DNA of 64,000 bases from Umbilicaria muhlenbergii (Eukaryota; Ascomycota; Lecanoromycetes; Umbilicariales; Umbilicariaceae): NCBI GenBank assembly GCA_000611775.1, contig KK106981.1:7524312-7588311 (forward strand), given 5' to 3'. This document shows positions 49,481 through 62,335 of this stretch, in pieces. Position 1 is the first letter of the stretch; each line of letters begins with the position of its first letter. Below the pieces are notes generated by a model that searched no databases, was not told where the DNA came from, and was given only the letters and a program-made list of their open reading frames with translations. Made by a program: the position numbers and the translations under genes.

Positions 49481-51384
49481 TGAAGAGAATTTAAGCTGTT
49501 GAAGAATGACTGCCTCTGAAAAACATTCATGAATTGTAAATTTTTTTAAGCTTTGTTAACTTCTTCTGAAGATTTATAAGAGATTATTCATGAATTACAG
49601 CATCACTGTTAAACCTTCTGAAAACAGGAAGGAATAAAAAGAAGATTAAAATTATATCAACTTCTCTTTCTTCTTAATGAACTGCTCCTTATCAAGATAT
49701 TAAAGGAAAGCAGAGCAGCTCAACCTCATTATAAAGATTAAGTACAAGTTATTTAGCATGCAGTTCACAAATTAAAGAAAAGTTATAATAAGAAAACATC
49801 ATACCTGCTTCTTTTTCACTTTCAGAAGTCACATTAAAAGTGTTTAATGCTCTGAAGAAAACCTTCATAAGTGCTTCATTATTACACTACTTCAATAAAA
49901 ATAAACTCATAAGGGTTGAAACAGATACCTTCAAATTCATAATTAATAAATTTTAACACAACACTTCAAGGTTGACAGTTAATTGCACTGATTATTAATT
50001 ACTTATTACAGTAAGAAGCTGCTAAATATCAAGACTTGATATGATACAAGTGAGCAAGAGCTTCTTGTCATTATGAAAGTTATACATTATTGACAGCACT
50101 ACTGTTGAGGTGCTAAACATCAAATTATCATACTGATTGATCATGCAAACCTCATTTGATTCATGATTACTTCAAACCTCACATGAAAGCAGCTCAAATG
50201 AGCTGAAAAGCTTGCTAAATATGACTTCAAAGTTATATATTAAGAAGGCAAGAAGAACTCTGCTGATGATTTATTAAAACAGCCTGATTATGAACTGTTG
50301 AAGACTGTCAATACCTCAACTGCTGCTGAAATAATGTGACAGTTCTTTCATTTAGAAAGCAAAAATTATAAGTCAGTGCAGAAGAAATTATATATACTTG
50401 CTGCAATGATACTGCAGTTAAAATACTCAGTATGATAAAAGTTACAACAAGAGAATATTGTACCTGTCATAATAAATACTACTGATACAATGAACATCAA
50501 AGATAATGATCTTATTAAAACATCAGTGATGCAGAACTTATCTGCTCAAGAAGAAGCAAGCTGTAATAAACTGCAATTAAAATGCTCAGTATGACAGAAA
50601 CTACAACAAAAGGATGTCATATTTATCATAATGAATAATATCAATACAATGAATATTAAAGCTGATGTTATGATTAAAACATCAGCAGTTCATGACTTAT
50701 ATGCTTGAGAAGCAAGTCATGATGAATATATCAATATAATAAATACTGAAGTCAGTGATATGACTGAAACATTAGCAGTTTATGACTTATATACTCAAGA
50801 AGCAAGCCGTGACTGAATAAGAAAACTTAAATATGCAGAGTTTCAGCAGCACTCAATCAAGAATAACTTAATAAACACTGAAATTATGAATGATAACACA
50901 AGTCATGTTTTTATTAATCTTTAAATTGAGGATAATGCTTCTGCTGATACTGTTGAAGCACTTCAACTCATATCTACTCACTCATCAATAAGTGAGGAGA
51001 TAACAACTTATATAAGAATATTTATTAAACAACTTGAAAATGTAATTCATACTGAGCAGTTGAAAGACAGTTTGATATGATGAGTATGACAGGGATTAAC
51101 TATCTCTATTAAAGATAAAAACAACTTGACTGAGTCTGAGATGATAAACATAAATATAAACATGAACCCTGAGATGATCATGACATTAAAGATGCAGTCA
51201 AATATGACATTTATATTATTAAATGTATGAAAATATTGACAGGAAATTAAGAATGTCATATATTATGATGATAAAATTTACATTCTGCAGAACCCTGCTC
51301 TTCACAATGCAGTGATCAGTTAATTTCATGATGATGTCTTTGCAAGTCATTTCAGGAAGTTAAGAATCACAAAATTGATATGAT

Positions 51385-51612
51385 TATAAAATTATAACAT
51401 CTCTTACTAAAAAGGGAAGTATAGTCTAGGTTCATGACAGCATGAGATATAAATGTATAAAGGTTATATGATTTTAACTATATAAAACTAATAATTAAGG
51501 AATGAAGGTGAGATCAAGCAGTGCAGAGTTTTCATGTGACTTGTTAACACTGTCAAGCTGCTTGTAGAGTGCATGCTTTAACTGAGTTTCAAATTATTAT
51601 TAACTCATGACA
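51385..51612 (-). repeat. Left LTR of element C
   Basis: This 228-bp repeat is matched by 57994-58221. By hand count about 21 positions differ and all are transitions. Confidence 0.92.
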
Positions 51613-52740
51613 ATTGTCTTCCCTTTATGCAGCAGTCCTTCAGCACAAAAAGGTGAGTGACTGATAAAAAACTTAATTAACAGTTAAATCAATGACATGA
51701 TGCTGACACTGATTAAGTGAGATGATAGTGAGGTGAGCTTGTCACATGATAATGAAAACTCTGAGAAGTGAAGAGGCAGCAGTGAAGTCATGACAGTATA
51801 AAGATGACAGTGCTATGATAACATAATCAAGGCCTCAGGTGATGATATCACAACAAGAGCTTTAAAGTATAAATATTATCAACTCCTCAGCCTTCTGTCA
51901 TCAACTTTTGTCAGAGCAGTGACTCATCACTGTAACATCATCAACACATCCTCAAAATGCATCATTTTCATCATCACAACATCAGTCATCATGCCTGTAA
52001 GTCAGAGAAACAGGCTTCACACATGCATGATTAATGCATGACATCATATAACACTCACTCATTGTCAAGCGCTCTGCAGGCCCTCATGCATGCCTCATTA
52101 AATCATTTTATCTTTAATGCAGTCATCATTTCATCAAAGATATCATGCAGGTTTGTGATACTCATGTGAATGTTAAGTGCATGTACTGTGTCAATCTTCA
52201 TAAAGCTTGTCTTTTAATAAGTTTAACATGCTCACTTGTTGTACCTCACTGACAATTCAAGGTCCCTGCGTGATTTATGTGCAAGATAAACACATTAATT
52301 CACTTGATTAATAAAGTTAATATTAACACTCTTTCACCTGCCCTCCTGACTGCCCTCAAGGCGCGTCAAAAGTGTTATAACAAGAAGATTACAGCACATC
52401 TTCATGTTGCTGACTGTCATCAGAAGTTGTTGAAATTGAAGTTTATTATCAAGATCAGCCTCCTGCTTCTTGAGCAAATCAAGTGCATTAATGTCATTCT
52501 TAAAGGTATTTTGAATATCATGAGATATTCAGTTTAATCCTCTTTTCTGCACCTCTTCCCTGACTGCTAGAATCAGTTAACTTGCATTTAATTTTAAAAG
52601 CATTTGCCTGCTGTTGTTGATGATGACAATGATGATGATGATGAAGATTTTTCTCCTTTTGAGGAGTCAGAGGGGTCAGAGGAATCAAAGAAGAATGATG
52701 AAGATGAAAAGAAAAATGATGATGATGAAGATGAGTAAAT
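51613..52740 (+). other. Element C accessory segment antisense to pol
   Basis: This lies between the left LTR and the end of the chromodomain gene. The plus strand, opposite to pol, shows a TATAAATA box-like site near 51868, donor- and acceptor-like sites between 51990 and 52150, a cysteine-patterned segment (KCMYCVNLHKAC near 52180), an 86-codon open frame at 52277-52537, and an acidic Asp/Glu/Ser/Lys tail near 52620-52736. These suggest a spliced antisense gene carried by the element, now degraded. The family is not recognised. Confidence 0.4.
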
Positions 52741-55700
52741 AATGATTTGTTGACATTTTGCTGATTTTATATGATAGTTCTTTTTCAGCCTGCTCTGATT
52801 CATCATGATGATGATAATAATATTATGCTTCTTTTATGCTTTGCTGATGATTCACCTTTCTTAATGAACTTGTCACTCTTGACTCTTGTCATAAATCACT
52901 TATAAAGCCTTGATAAAATTTGTAAAACCTCTTGAGGAAAATCAGGAAAAAGTGTTTTTATAACATTAATTAAATCTTCCTTAATCACTTCTTTCTATGC
53001 TCATTTAATTCATTATTAAAAGTTAATTATATTTTCTGCACACCTTTTAAGTTCTTTTTTAATACTCATTGATCATATTCTTTTGATCAATCCTTTCATT
53101 TCACTTTGTACAAGATTTTATTCCTGTATTTCTGATGATTTAAAATCTCTTCAACTTCATATTCCTCTTTATCATCAATTAGCTCTGAAGGTGACAGTAA
53201 TAATTCAAAGTCATCATCAGCTCTGCACTGATATGACTTCAGGTAAAAGATATGAAAGACATTATGAATTTAATAAATAAGCAGTAAAGTTAACTTGTAA
53301 GTCAGCTTCTCTATTAAGTCTTTAATCTGAAATGATTTAATGAATTTATGAAACAGTTTTCTGCTCAAGCGCTTCTGTCATAAGTTTTTCATGAATAATA
53401 TTATCAAGTCTTTCACATTATAGGTCTTGAGTTTATGTTTAACATCATAATATTTTGCCTGAGATTTAACTACATTTTCTCATCATTGTGATAGCATTTT
53501 CTATATGTCATGAAATCATTTCATCTGATTTTTAACTGTGAGTACCTCTTTTTTTCTGAAGTCATCCTCAACTTCAAATCTTACTTCTGAATGATAAGCA
53601 TACATGACATAAAAAGAGCTGCATCTTATTAATGCCTGCATTTCATTGTTGTAAGTGAATTTTGTTAAAGGTAAAAAGCTCATTCAGTTGTCTTATTCAT
53701 CTGCACAATAACAGTGAAGATAATGCTTCAAGGTTTAATTCTGTCATTCTGTCTGCTCATTCATCTGTGAGTGAAAAGCAGTGCTTAACTGACACTTCAT
53801 TCTTAAATAGTAGCATATTTCTGATCAGAAAGCGCTTGTGAAAACTGATTCTTAATCAGAGACAGCCTCTTTTAATACATTAAATCAGCATATTATTTCC
53901 TCATAGAACAAGTCAGTCAACTCTGTTGTCATAATCATTTTCATGATTTGAATGTATTGAGCCATTTTGGTATACTGATTCATAATCATTAAGATTGCAT
54001 CATAGACGCAACCCTTGCACTTACTTGATAACAAGTTAATGATAAAATTCATTATAACTTGCTGTCATGATTCTTCTGACTGAGGCAACACCTGTAGCTC
54101 ATCATAGGAATGATGTTTAAGCACTTTCATTCTTTGACAGATGTCACATGATGCAACATAATCTTTAACATCTTGACTCATATCAATTCAATAATATTTG
54201 CAGTCAATCAATTCAAGAGTTCTTTTTACCCTGAAATGCTCTGTCAAGGCATCATGATGATGATGTTTCAAGATCTCTGCTCTTACTGACTTTTCTTCTG
54301 AAATGTATATTTGTTCCTCATGAAACAGAAGGCCTTCAGAGTCAAATCTTCAAAAACTTTCAACTTGAATCTTACACTTCACTGATGTACAGTCAGCATT
54401 GCATATCATTTCTACAAATGAATCATCATTTTGTAGAGTTCAAATCAAATCCCTTAAAGGTAAACTCAGGCTTTCATTAATTATTTTGTGAATGATAAGA
54501 TCTCTTATTATCACATGTGAAATGAGTTGTTTGCAATCAACAGTTTCAGTGACAGAGTTAAGCTGTTTCACAGTTACATCATAATCATTATGAGCAGATG
54601 TTTTGTTGTCACTTTTTCAGCATTTTTTCTGAAGTTTAAAATTCTTAATTCTGATCATTCTCTTCATCACTGTGAGCAGCTGCCTCACAATAAAGGCATA
54701 TCTGAGTGAGAATATGTTCACAAGAGTGATTAATTTTCTCTGAAGTGTTGAGAGTAATTTCTTCATAATTTCATTCACCTCTTTAACATCCTCATAGTCT
54801 GATCACCTTGACAGCACATCAGCAGGGTTGATCTTTTCAAACTGATGCAGAATATTAAAATTAAAAGCAGTGAACTTCATTACTCATCATGCTTGCCTGT
54901 CATTTAATTCCTTCATGTTCATAAATCCTCATAAATTGTTATGATCAGTCAATACCTTTATGATATGACAACTGCCTTCAAGGTAGTGTCATCAGTGTTT
55001 AAACATCATAATGATGACAAGGAGCTCTTGATCATGAGTTTCATATCAAATCTCTGAAAAAGACAGCTTTCTTAATTAAAATGCAACTGAATGTCACTCT
55101 CTGTTATTCAACAGCTAAGACAAGATGTCAGTGAGCTTAATGATTAACACATCAGTTTTCACTCATATTCATAACTTCAGATTAAAGTGAATCAGAATAA
55201 ATGCTGTCATAAAGACTTCACAAAGGCAGTTAAACACCTTTTATGCATTGTTTAAGAATTCAAAAGGCTTAAACTTCTTTTCATCCTTGCTACCTTTTAT
55301 TAAGGTTTGTCAAGGGGGCTGTAACTTGTGAATAATACTTAATAAAGCATCTATAAAAGTTCACAAAGCTCAGGAAGACTTGTACTTCTTGAAAAGTTTT
55401 TAATACTGATCAGTCCTGTATGATGTTCACTCATCATGAATTCATCACTACGCCTTCAGTTGTGATAATAAACTCTAGGAATTTCACCTTGATAATGAAG
55501 AATTCACACTTCTTAAGGTTCATGTAAAGTTGAAATCAACAGAGTCAGTTTAACACCTGCTTAATATGCTCTTAATGTTGTGCTGATGATTCTGAGTATA
55601 TAAGAATGTCATCTAAATAAACAACATAAAAGACATTCACAAGCTCTGTTAATGCTCAGTTGATGTAAATCTGAAACATAGCTGAAGTGTTGATCAATTT

Positions 55701-57993
55701 GAAAGACATGATCATATACTTAAAGTGATTGTAACACATGCAGAATGTCATCTTTCACTCATCACTCTTCTTTATGCAGATACAGTGATAGGCGTTTTTT
55801 AAATTCAACTTCATAAATAGCTTGACTTCATTAAGTTGATTTAATGTTTCATTTATAAAAGGTAACAGGTGCCTGTTCTTGATGATTATTTTATTCAATC
55901 TTTAATAATCAATGCATAAGTGCAGCTCATCATCTTTCTTTGAAACAAAAAGAATGAGTGCCTCTGCAGAGCTCATGAAATGATGAATTCAACCTTTTAT
56001 TAAGATGTCATTTAAATATTCTCATAACACCTTTAGCTCAGTATTGAAGAGATTATATAAAAGGTCATAAGATGAATCTGTGCTGTTCAAGTCAATTGCA
56101 TGATCACTGATTTTATGAGATGAAAGGAGGTCAGCATTCTCTGTTGAGAACATATTCATATAATCAATGTACTCCTCAGATAAAGCTTATGTTATTTTAA
56201 CACTTTGTATGCACACCTCTGATGCAGCATCATTACTCAGACTGACTCATATCATGATGTAAACAGCAAAGTGGTTTTGAATCTCTCTTGCAAATTCATC
56301 AGATGACTGTAACTCAATAAACTGCTTCTTAATATTGAAGCGTCACGCCTTCATTTTGCAGTCAATTCACACATATTCAGTCTTCAATGCAGAAAGTTCA
56401 AGGATAAGGGGTGATTCTGACTTATTTAATGCATAAAATATATATTCACATTCATGAGACTGTCCTCAACTGTCATTAAGCTGATAATGCACATGATATG
56501 CATCAAAGCAGTAAGTCTTCTGATCATTTAAGAATTAAAGTTGAGGCAACAAGCCCTTCATATGAGTCAATTGATGCTCAATAATGAAATGTTGTGAAAT
56601 CACATTGACTTCAGCTCTCATGTTCAATAAGGCTTGCATGAGTATGACATCATCATTATGAAGAACTTATTCATCAATAATTAAACTGAGCTCTGAGGTT
56701 ACTTTTGTTCAGCACTTTAATGATGTGAAGTCTTCACTGAAGTATTCTCATTTTTTGATGCTGAAACAGCTGCAATTGAGGTCTTATTTAAATCTGAGTT
56801 CTTCACAAGTTGTGAATAATCAGAGGAATAATGTTTCTTTTAATTATAATTTCAACAAGTCACATGTGACAAGTCCTTTATTTCAGGAGCCTTCACTGAT
56901 TCACTTTTATATTTATTATCTCACTTGCTCTTCATCTTGCCCTCATCAGGCTTATGATCCTTATTCTCAGCAGGTTTCAACAGTGACTCAAGTTTATAAC
57001 TGAAGATAACTGTTATATTAGAATTTGCTTTTGATTTCATGATGCCTCTCAAATGTAGATTATTCTTCAGGCATGTGATTAAGATGACAGTTTTCTTTCA
57101 AGTTGTGAGTAAGTCCTGATAATTCATCAAGGCTGCACAAACCTCAGGTTTTAATTTTGTGAAGAACTGAGTTCTTATGTGCTCTTCACTGTAAGAAGGT
57201 AATTGAGCTTTCAAGGTGCTTAAATAACTGTTAAAAGCTTAAACTGATTAATGAAGTAATTGAACAGCATTATTATACAATTGAGTGATGTGAAGCTGAT
57301 GATTCACAAGGTCCTCAATAATGTTGAGCAGGAATTTTGTAAAATCATCTCAGATAATAATGAAATAATCTTTAATTTCATCATCTTGCAATCACACCTC
57401 CTTTGATTCACTCTTTAAGTATTACATGACATAAATCATCTTATCCTCCTCATGAGGGAAATCAGCTGAGTTAAAATGAAAGATATTTCTTGCATCTCAT
57501 ATTCAATTCAGGTGCTTTTTCACATTCTTATCATGATATAATGACAACTCCTTTGCCTGAATCCTTGATCATACATTTCATATTGACAGTGTTTCATCAG
57601 TGCAGCGCTTGCTCATTACAGACTCAGTGTTCATAAAGTTAAAGAATCTCTCAGCTGAGGTATTAACATGAGTAGCAGGATCTTTGAGTAAGTTGACTTT
57701 TAATATCAGAACTTTCATTCAGAGCTGCTGCAGCTCTTGTTGTTTAAGAAGTTCATCTTGCTGTCATCTCACTTGTGTGATCTCATCATTAATGTTGTGC
57801 ATCATTTCACCTGAGGATCCTCTGCTTATGAGGTTCACTTCACTGATGTCAGAGGAAATGAGTGACATTTCATGATCATTTTGTTGATTCTTCATCATCA
57901 TGTCTTATTTTGCTTCAGAAGTTTAATGTAGTTGATTTCAAGTCTGCATCTTATCTCAGGTCATCACTTTTTGAAAGGTAAAGTTATTAAAAC

Positions 57994-58221
57994 TGTAAGA
58001 TTATAGCATCTCTTACTAAAAAGGGAAGTATAATCTAGGTTCATGACAGCATGAGATATAAATGTATAAAGATTATATGATCCTAACTATATAAAACTAA
58101 TAACTAAGGAATGAAGGTGAGATCAAGCAGTGTAGAGTTTTCATGTGACTCATTAATGCTGTTAAGCTGCTTGTAGAGCGCATGCTCTAGCTGAGTCTCA
58201 GATTGTCACTAACTCATGACA
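57994..58221 (-). repeat. Right LTR of element C
   Basis: This 228-bp repeat starts TGTAAG and ends TGACA in plus-strand reading. It is the less mutated of the two copies at its outer end. Confidence 0.92.
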
Positions 58222-59322
58222 ATGATGATCTTATGACTGACTTGTCATCATCAAAGATGTATAACATTACTGTCATAACTGTGTTGAATGTCAAAAAGTG
58301 AAGCCATCTCATCACAAGTCATACAGATTATTAAACTCATTGTCAGTCTCAACTGAGCTGTGATATATGATGACAATGAACTTCATTACAGACCTGTCAC
58401 TGAGCAGCATGTATGAAAGTATGATATGAGATTTAATCCTTGTCATAGTTGATAAGTTAATCAAGATGACTTATTATATTCTTATACAAAAGATGATGAC
58501 AGTTGCTGACTTCATTGAAGTATTTATTCAGAACATAATTAAGCATCATAATGTGTTAAAAGTCTTAATCACAGACAGAGATAAGTTATTTACATTAAAG
58601 CAGTGAATCAGCTTCTGCTTTTACCTGTGATATCATCATAATATGTCAACAGCTTTTCACCTGCAAATTAACAGTTAAACAAAGAGGTAGAATCAGTCCC
58701 TGAAGATGTATTTACATATATTCATTAATGAGCAGCAAGAGAACTGAGTGAAGCTTTTACTCTGCATTAAGTTCTCATATAATAACTTTATACATGCTGT
58801 CATGAGTATGAGTCCTTTTCAGCTTAACTTAAGATGAGACCCTCAAATAAGCCTAAGCAGGTTATTTATACAACACTCACATAAACAAATAAAACCTTAT
58901 ACAGATACACAACAACTTCAAGATTAAATTGCAATAGCTCAAGAGCAGCTATGACAGGTTAATAAAATATATGCAAATTATTATAATCAGTGCTGAACAG
59001 AGATAACATTCAAAGAAGGTGATTTAATACTGATTAATAAAAAAAATGTGTCAGTGAACAAACAGATGAAGAAACTGCATTGAAAAAAGCTCAACTCATT
59101 CAAGGTATGATGTGTGATAAGTTAATCATCATATGAACTTAACCTCTCAGAGGATCAAAATATTTATAACATATTCAATGTCACTTTATTAAAGTCATTT
59201 TGAGGCACACGTCTAGGCTGTCACCGCGGGTCAGGGTGACACTGAGTCAGGCTGAATCAGGCTGAGTCAGGTGACAGTGTCTCAGTGATTTTGAACTCAC
59301 CTTGACATGTCAGGTCAGGGCA

Positions 59323-59524
59323 GGTATTGAAGGCAGACACTGAGGGTAATTAGGACACTGAGAGCCGCAATAATTAGGGCTAAACCCTTCCATAATTTTA
59401 GATATTATAGAGCTCAATACGCCGGTATTGAAGGCAGACACTGAGGGTAATTAGGACACTGAGAGCCGCAATAATTAGGGCTAAACCCTTCCATAATTTT
59501 AGATATTATAGAGCTCAATACGCC
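59323..59524. repeat. Perfect 101-bp tandem duplication inside the MITE
   Basis: Positions 59323-59423 and 59424-59524 are identical as far as I can read. The duplication must be recent or recently homogenised. Confidence 0.93.
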
Positions 59525-59714
59525 CGTCAATTCTGTGTAAAAATCATCAAAAACGGATCGCTGCGCATTAAGTTATGTGAGTTTGAAAGTTGACACTTTC
59601 GTGAAGTTGATTGATTGATGATGTTCGCACCCTGAACTTCAAACTCACACAACTCAATGCGCCGTGATCCGTTTTTGATAATTTTTGCATAGAATTGACG
59701 GGCGCATTGAGCTC
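59511..59714. repeat. Internal inverted repeat in the MITE
   Basis: Arms of about 75 bp (GAGCTCAATACGCCCGTCAA at the left; its reverse complement with small changes at the right, ending at 59714) flank a loop of about 50 bp. This is either a smaller foldback element nested in the hAT MITE or part of its own structure. Confidence 0.8.
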
Positions 59715-60239
59715 TACAACTTATATGTGTTGCTCAAAAAAATCACTTACAATGTGATATCTGATAAGCTCATTACCTTGTGGCCTCATCGACTTTTTGA
59801 AGTTCCTCGCTTAAAATTAAGCTTTTTTCTAGCTGTATTGAGTTAGTTCAGTGTCTATGTGGGTACCTCAGGGTTGACCCGGTTGGCCACTGAATACCAG
59901 GTCCGTGGAGGGGCTGAACCTGTGAGTCAGGTCTTTGACCGTGGACCTGGCCTGACCTGACTCAAATGACAGCCTACACACGTCATGTCTCCCTCACCTT
60001 GACAGGAAAGAATTTACTACTCAATAAAGATGATGAGTGAAAGATTAAAGCAATTGTGAACAGCTGTGTTCATGACAGCAAGCTTCAATACCTCATTAAA
60101 TAAAAACTGATAAATCAGGTGTGAAATGACATATGAGAGTCAACACACTTCATTCACAATGTAAAGGCAAAAATGCAGAAATTTCATGCTGACAACTCTG
60201 ATAAGCTGAAATTCATATGAGTTGTATGACATGAACATA

Positions 60240-61570
60240 GCTGAAGATCATCTTATTTACATGAAAACTTTATCAGCTTTGTTCAACTTGATTTTTTATA
60301 ACAGAAATATAACTGTGCTTTATGACAAGAATATAACAAGAATTATGACAATTATGTTACTTTTTATGAGGAACACTACAGGTCATATGTGCATGATATA
60401 AATGTTAAAATAAGAAAATAATTTCATTATTAATTATTCATCTGCTGTTTCATTTTCTTTTTAATTATTTAATGAAGCTTTTAATCTCATCTTTTCAACA
60501 TGATGTTATTTAAAGAATTTGATGTACTCCTGACAGCAGTGAAATTGATGAGTGTTGAGAATGTGAAGAGCATGAGCAGTGCTCTTTGATAAAACAGTAA
60601 GAGTTTAAATGAGCTTCTTAAAATTACTGAATTAACATATGTTAACCTCAAGGAAGTCAAGAGACTCATGTTGAGGAGTGATTATGAAAAGCATGAAGAA
60701 TATCAGTAGTGATCAATAAGAAGTGACAGCATGAGGATTAATTAATCAGCTGTTAAGTGTTATATGCAATTAACATATCAATAGTATGACAGTATGACAA
60801 AATGTTGTATGTATGACAGGTACAACATTGTCATATTAAATGAAACAAAATAAAACAAGATTAAAAAAAGTAAATTTACAATGTACTGTTATCTCTATTG
60901 TCATTATAAGCACATGCGTGCAGGACAACAACATCAGATCTTTTAAAGATCAAGATAATAATGATCAGAGACTTTATCATGCATTAATCATGAGAGTTGT
61001 GAAGCAATGTGTAATGAGTGCAGGTTGAATTAACTTGTGACATAAAGCACTGATCAATCTCAGTTTTTCTGCAAAAGTCACAGTGAGCAGTACCTGATAA
61101 TATATGACTGAGGTTCTTTTAAATCACATGCTCATGATGATAAGCCTGCTGCACATAAGCTGACAGTGAGGTATCATCATGACATTATACAGAGTGAGAC
61201 TCCTCATCAAAAGCATCATCTGAAGATAGATGTTAAATTTTCTTTAAATATTAAACAAATCATTTTCCTTCCTTTACTTCTTTATCTCTTTTTGAAGATA
61301 TTAATCATCATGAACTCATTTGTTGATGATGACGCTTTAAAGCCCTCCTCATCACATTGAGTATGAAGGCTGACAGGTTTACCTGATGAAGGCAGATCTT
61401 CATCATTGTTCATGATTATAAGTTCAAGTATTCAGATGTTGATGAGTTATATACATTATGTTAATATTCATATGATGTACAACAGGAAGTACAACATCAT
61501 AAGAATGTTGAATCATGAGCTGCAAGCTTTATGATGTTCTCTTCATGAGGTGAACACTTCTGCAATGATT
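60240..61570 (-). other. Element B accessory segment antisense to pol
   Basis: This is the counterpart of 44570-46351 in element A, with blocks of close similarity such as the stretch at 61080-61200 against 45560-45690. Minus-strand coding traces are weaker than in A. Similarity to A stops at about 61570. Confidence 0.35.
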
Positions 61571-61782
61571 TTTATTTTTATTTCTTTATTAAGTGTATGC
61601 AGTTTAAGACTATGACACTGGCTAGTAATCTAACAATACATTTGTAAGAGAAAACTCTTTAGTTAACTTATTTTGTCAATTTTTTTGGCGGCTGCTATTG
61701 ATGTCAGAATTGCACAGTTTTAAATATTTCTTTTAATATCTCCTCAACCCTTTTCCTGATTTCCATCCTCACTCTCTCTCAA
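61571..61782. other. Unclassified junction sequence
   Basis: The sequence changes abruptly where similarity of B to A ends, with an AT-only leader (TTTTTATTTTTATTTC). It is less AT-rich further in (TTGGCGGCTGC). It may be the end of another transposon that truncated B. I cannot classify it. Confidence 0.3.
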
Positions 61783-62335
61783 TGTTTGTGAAAGCTAATC
61801 ATGCGTAATGAGCTTTCAAAGTCATGTTTGAGTCAATGTTTGTGAAGGCTGATCATGCGTAATGAGCTTTCAAAGTTGACATTTGAGGCAATGTGTATGA
61901 AGGCTGACCATGCGTAATAAGCTTCTGAAATCACGTGTTTGAGGTCAATGTGTGTGAAGACTGATCATGCATAATGAGCTTCTGAAGTTGATGTTTGAGG
62001 TCAATGTGTGTGAAGGCTGATCATGTGTAATGAGCTTCTGAAATCACATTTGTAAGCTCAATGAGCCTGATTAATGTGTGTGAAGGCTGATCATGCGTAA
62101 TGAGCTTCTGAAGTCAATGTTTGAGGTCAATGTATGTGAAGGCTGATCATGCATAATGAGCTTCTGAAGTTGATGTTTGAGGTCAATGTGTGTGAAGGCT
62201 GATCATGTGTAATGAGCTTCTGAAATCACATTTGTAAGCTCAATGAGCCTGATTAATGTTTATGAAGGCTGATCATGCGTAATGAGCTTTCAAAGTCATG
62301 TTTGTAGACTCAATGAATTTAATTAATGTTTTTTA
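61783..62335. repeat. Minisatellite, about nine copies of a 54-70 bp unit
   Basis: The core of each copy reads GAAGGCTGATCATGCGTAAT followed by GAGCTT. Copies come in a shorter form (about 55 bp) and a longer form with an added AAGCTCAATGAGCCTGATT block (about 70 bp). Short and long forms alternate in a partly ordered way, a sign of higher-order duplication. Copies differ mostly by transitions. Confidence 0.88.

Larger units (their letters stand above)
51385..58221 (-). mobile_element. Element C: Ty3/Gypsy chromovirus nested in B, opposite orientation
   Basis: This is a 6.8-kb LTR retrotransposon fossil with 228-bp LTRs and a perfect 5-bp target duplication ATGAT (51380-51384 and 58222-58226). 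Its genes read on the minus strand: gag near 57900-56900, reverse transcriptase near 56050-55560, RNase H near 55400-54800, integrase near 54400-53600 and a chromodomain near 53180-53030. It interrupts the integrase region of B. The LTRs differ from those of A and B, so it is a separate family. It is broken, with dozens of interruptions of RIP type, but complete from LTR to LTR. Confidence 0.92.
59214..59976. mobile_element. hAT-type MITE with perfect 8-bp target duplication
   Basis: The 763-bp insertion is bounded by inverted termini TAGGCTGTCA and TGACAGCCTA. The 8-mer CACACGTC stands immediately on both sides (59206-59213 and 59977-59984). An 8-bp duplication with short inverted ends is the mark of the hAT superfamily. 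It has no transposase frame, so it moved in trans. Several CpG-containing words (CCGCGGG, ACGGATCGC) survive in a neighbourhood where CpG is almost gone. The segment with GGTCAGG and GAGTCAGG motifs near both ends resembles subterminal transposase-binding repeats. Confidence 0.9.
46780..61570 (+). mobile_element. Element B: Ty3/Gypsy chromovirus related to A, split by later insertions
   Basis: Element B starts with a 297-bp LTR (46780-47076) related to that of A, and the sequence after it follows A closely. Gag-like DNA runs to about 48230. A region corresponding to the end of gag through most of reverse transcriptase is absent and a palindromic element sits there. RNase H continues from about 49490, integrase is interrupted at 51384 by element C and resumes at 58222, and a hAT-type MITE splits the segment before the chromodomain (about 60030-60230). 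The antisense accessory segment follows to about 61570, where similarity to A stops before any 3' LTR. It is broken, with dozens of small interruptions plus at least three insertions and a lost right end. Confidence 0.85.

Noticed and set aside
52594-52806. Serine/phenylalanine-rich minus-strand ORF
   Set aside because: It is the complement of an Asp/Glu-rich simple repeat and has no other coding feature.
61783-62335. CRISPR-like array of repeats and spacers
   Set aside because: The units are continuous tandem copies of 54-70 bp with graded divergence and no unique spacers, in a fungal nuclear genome.
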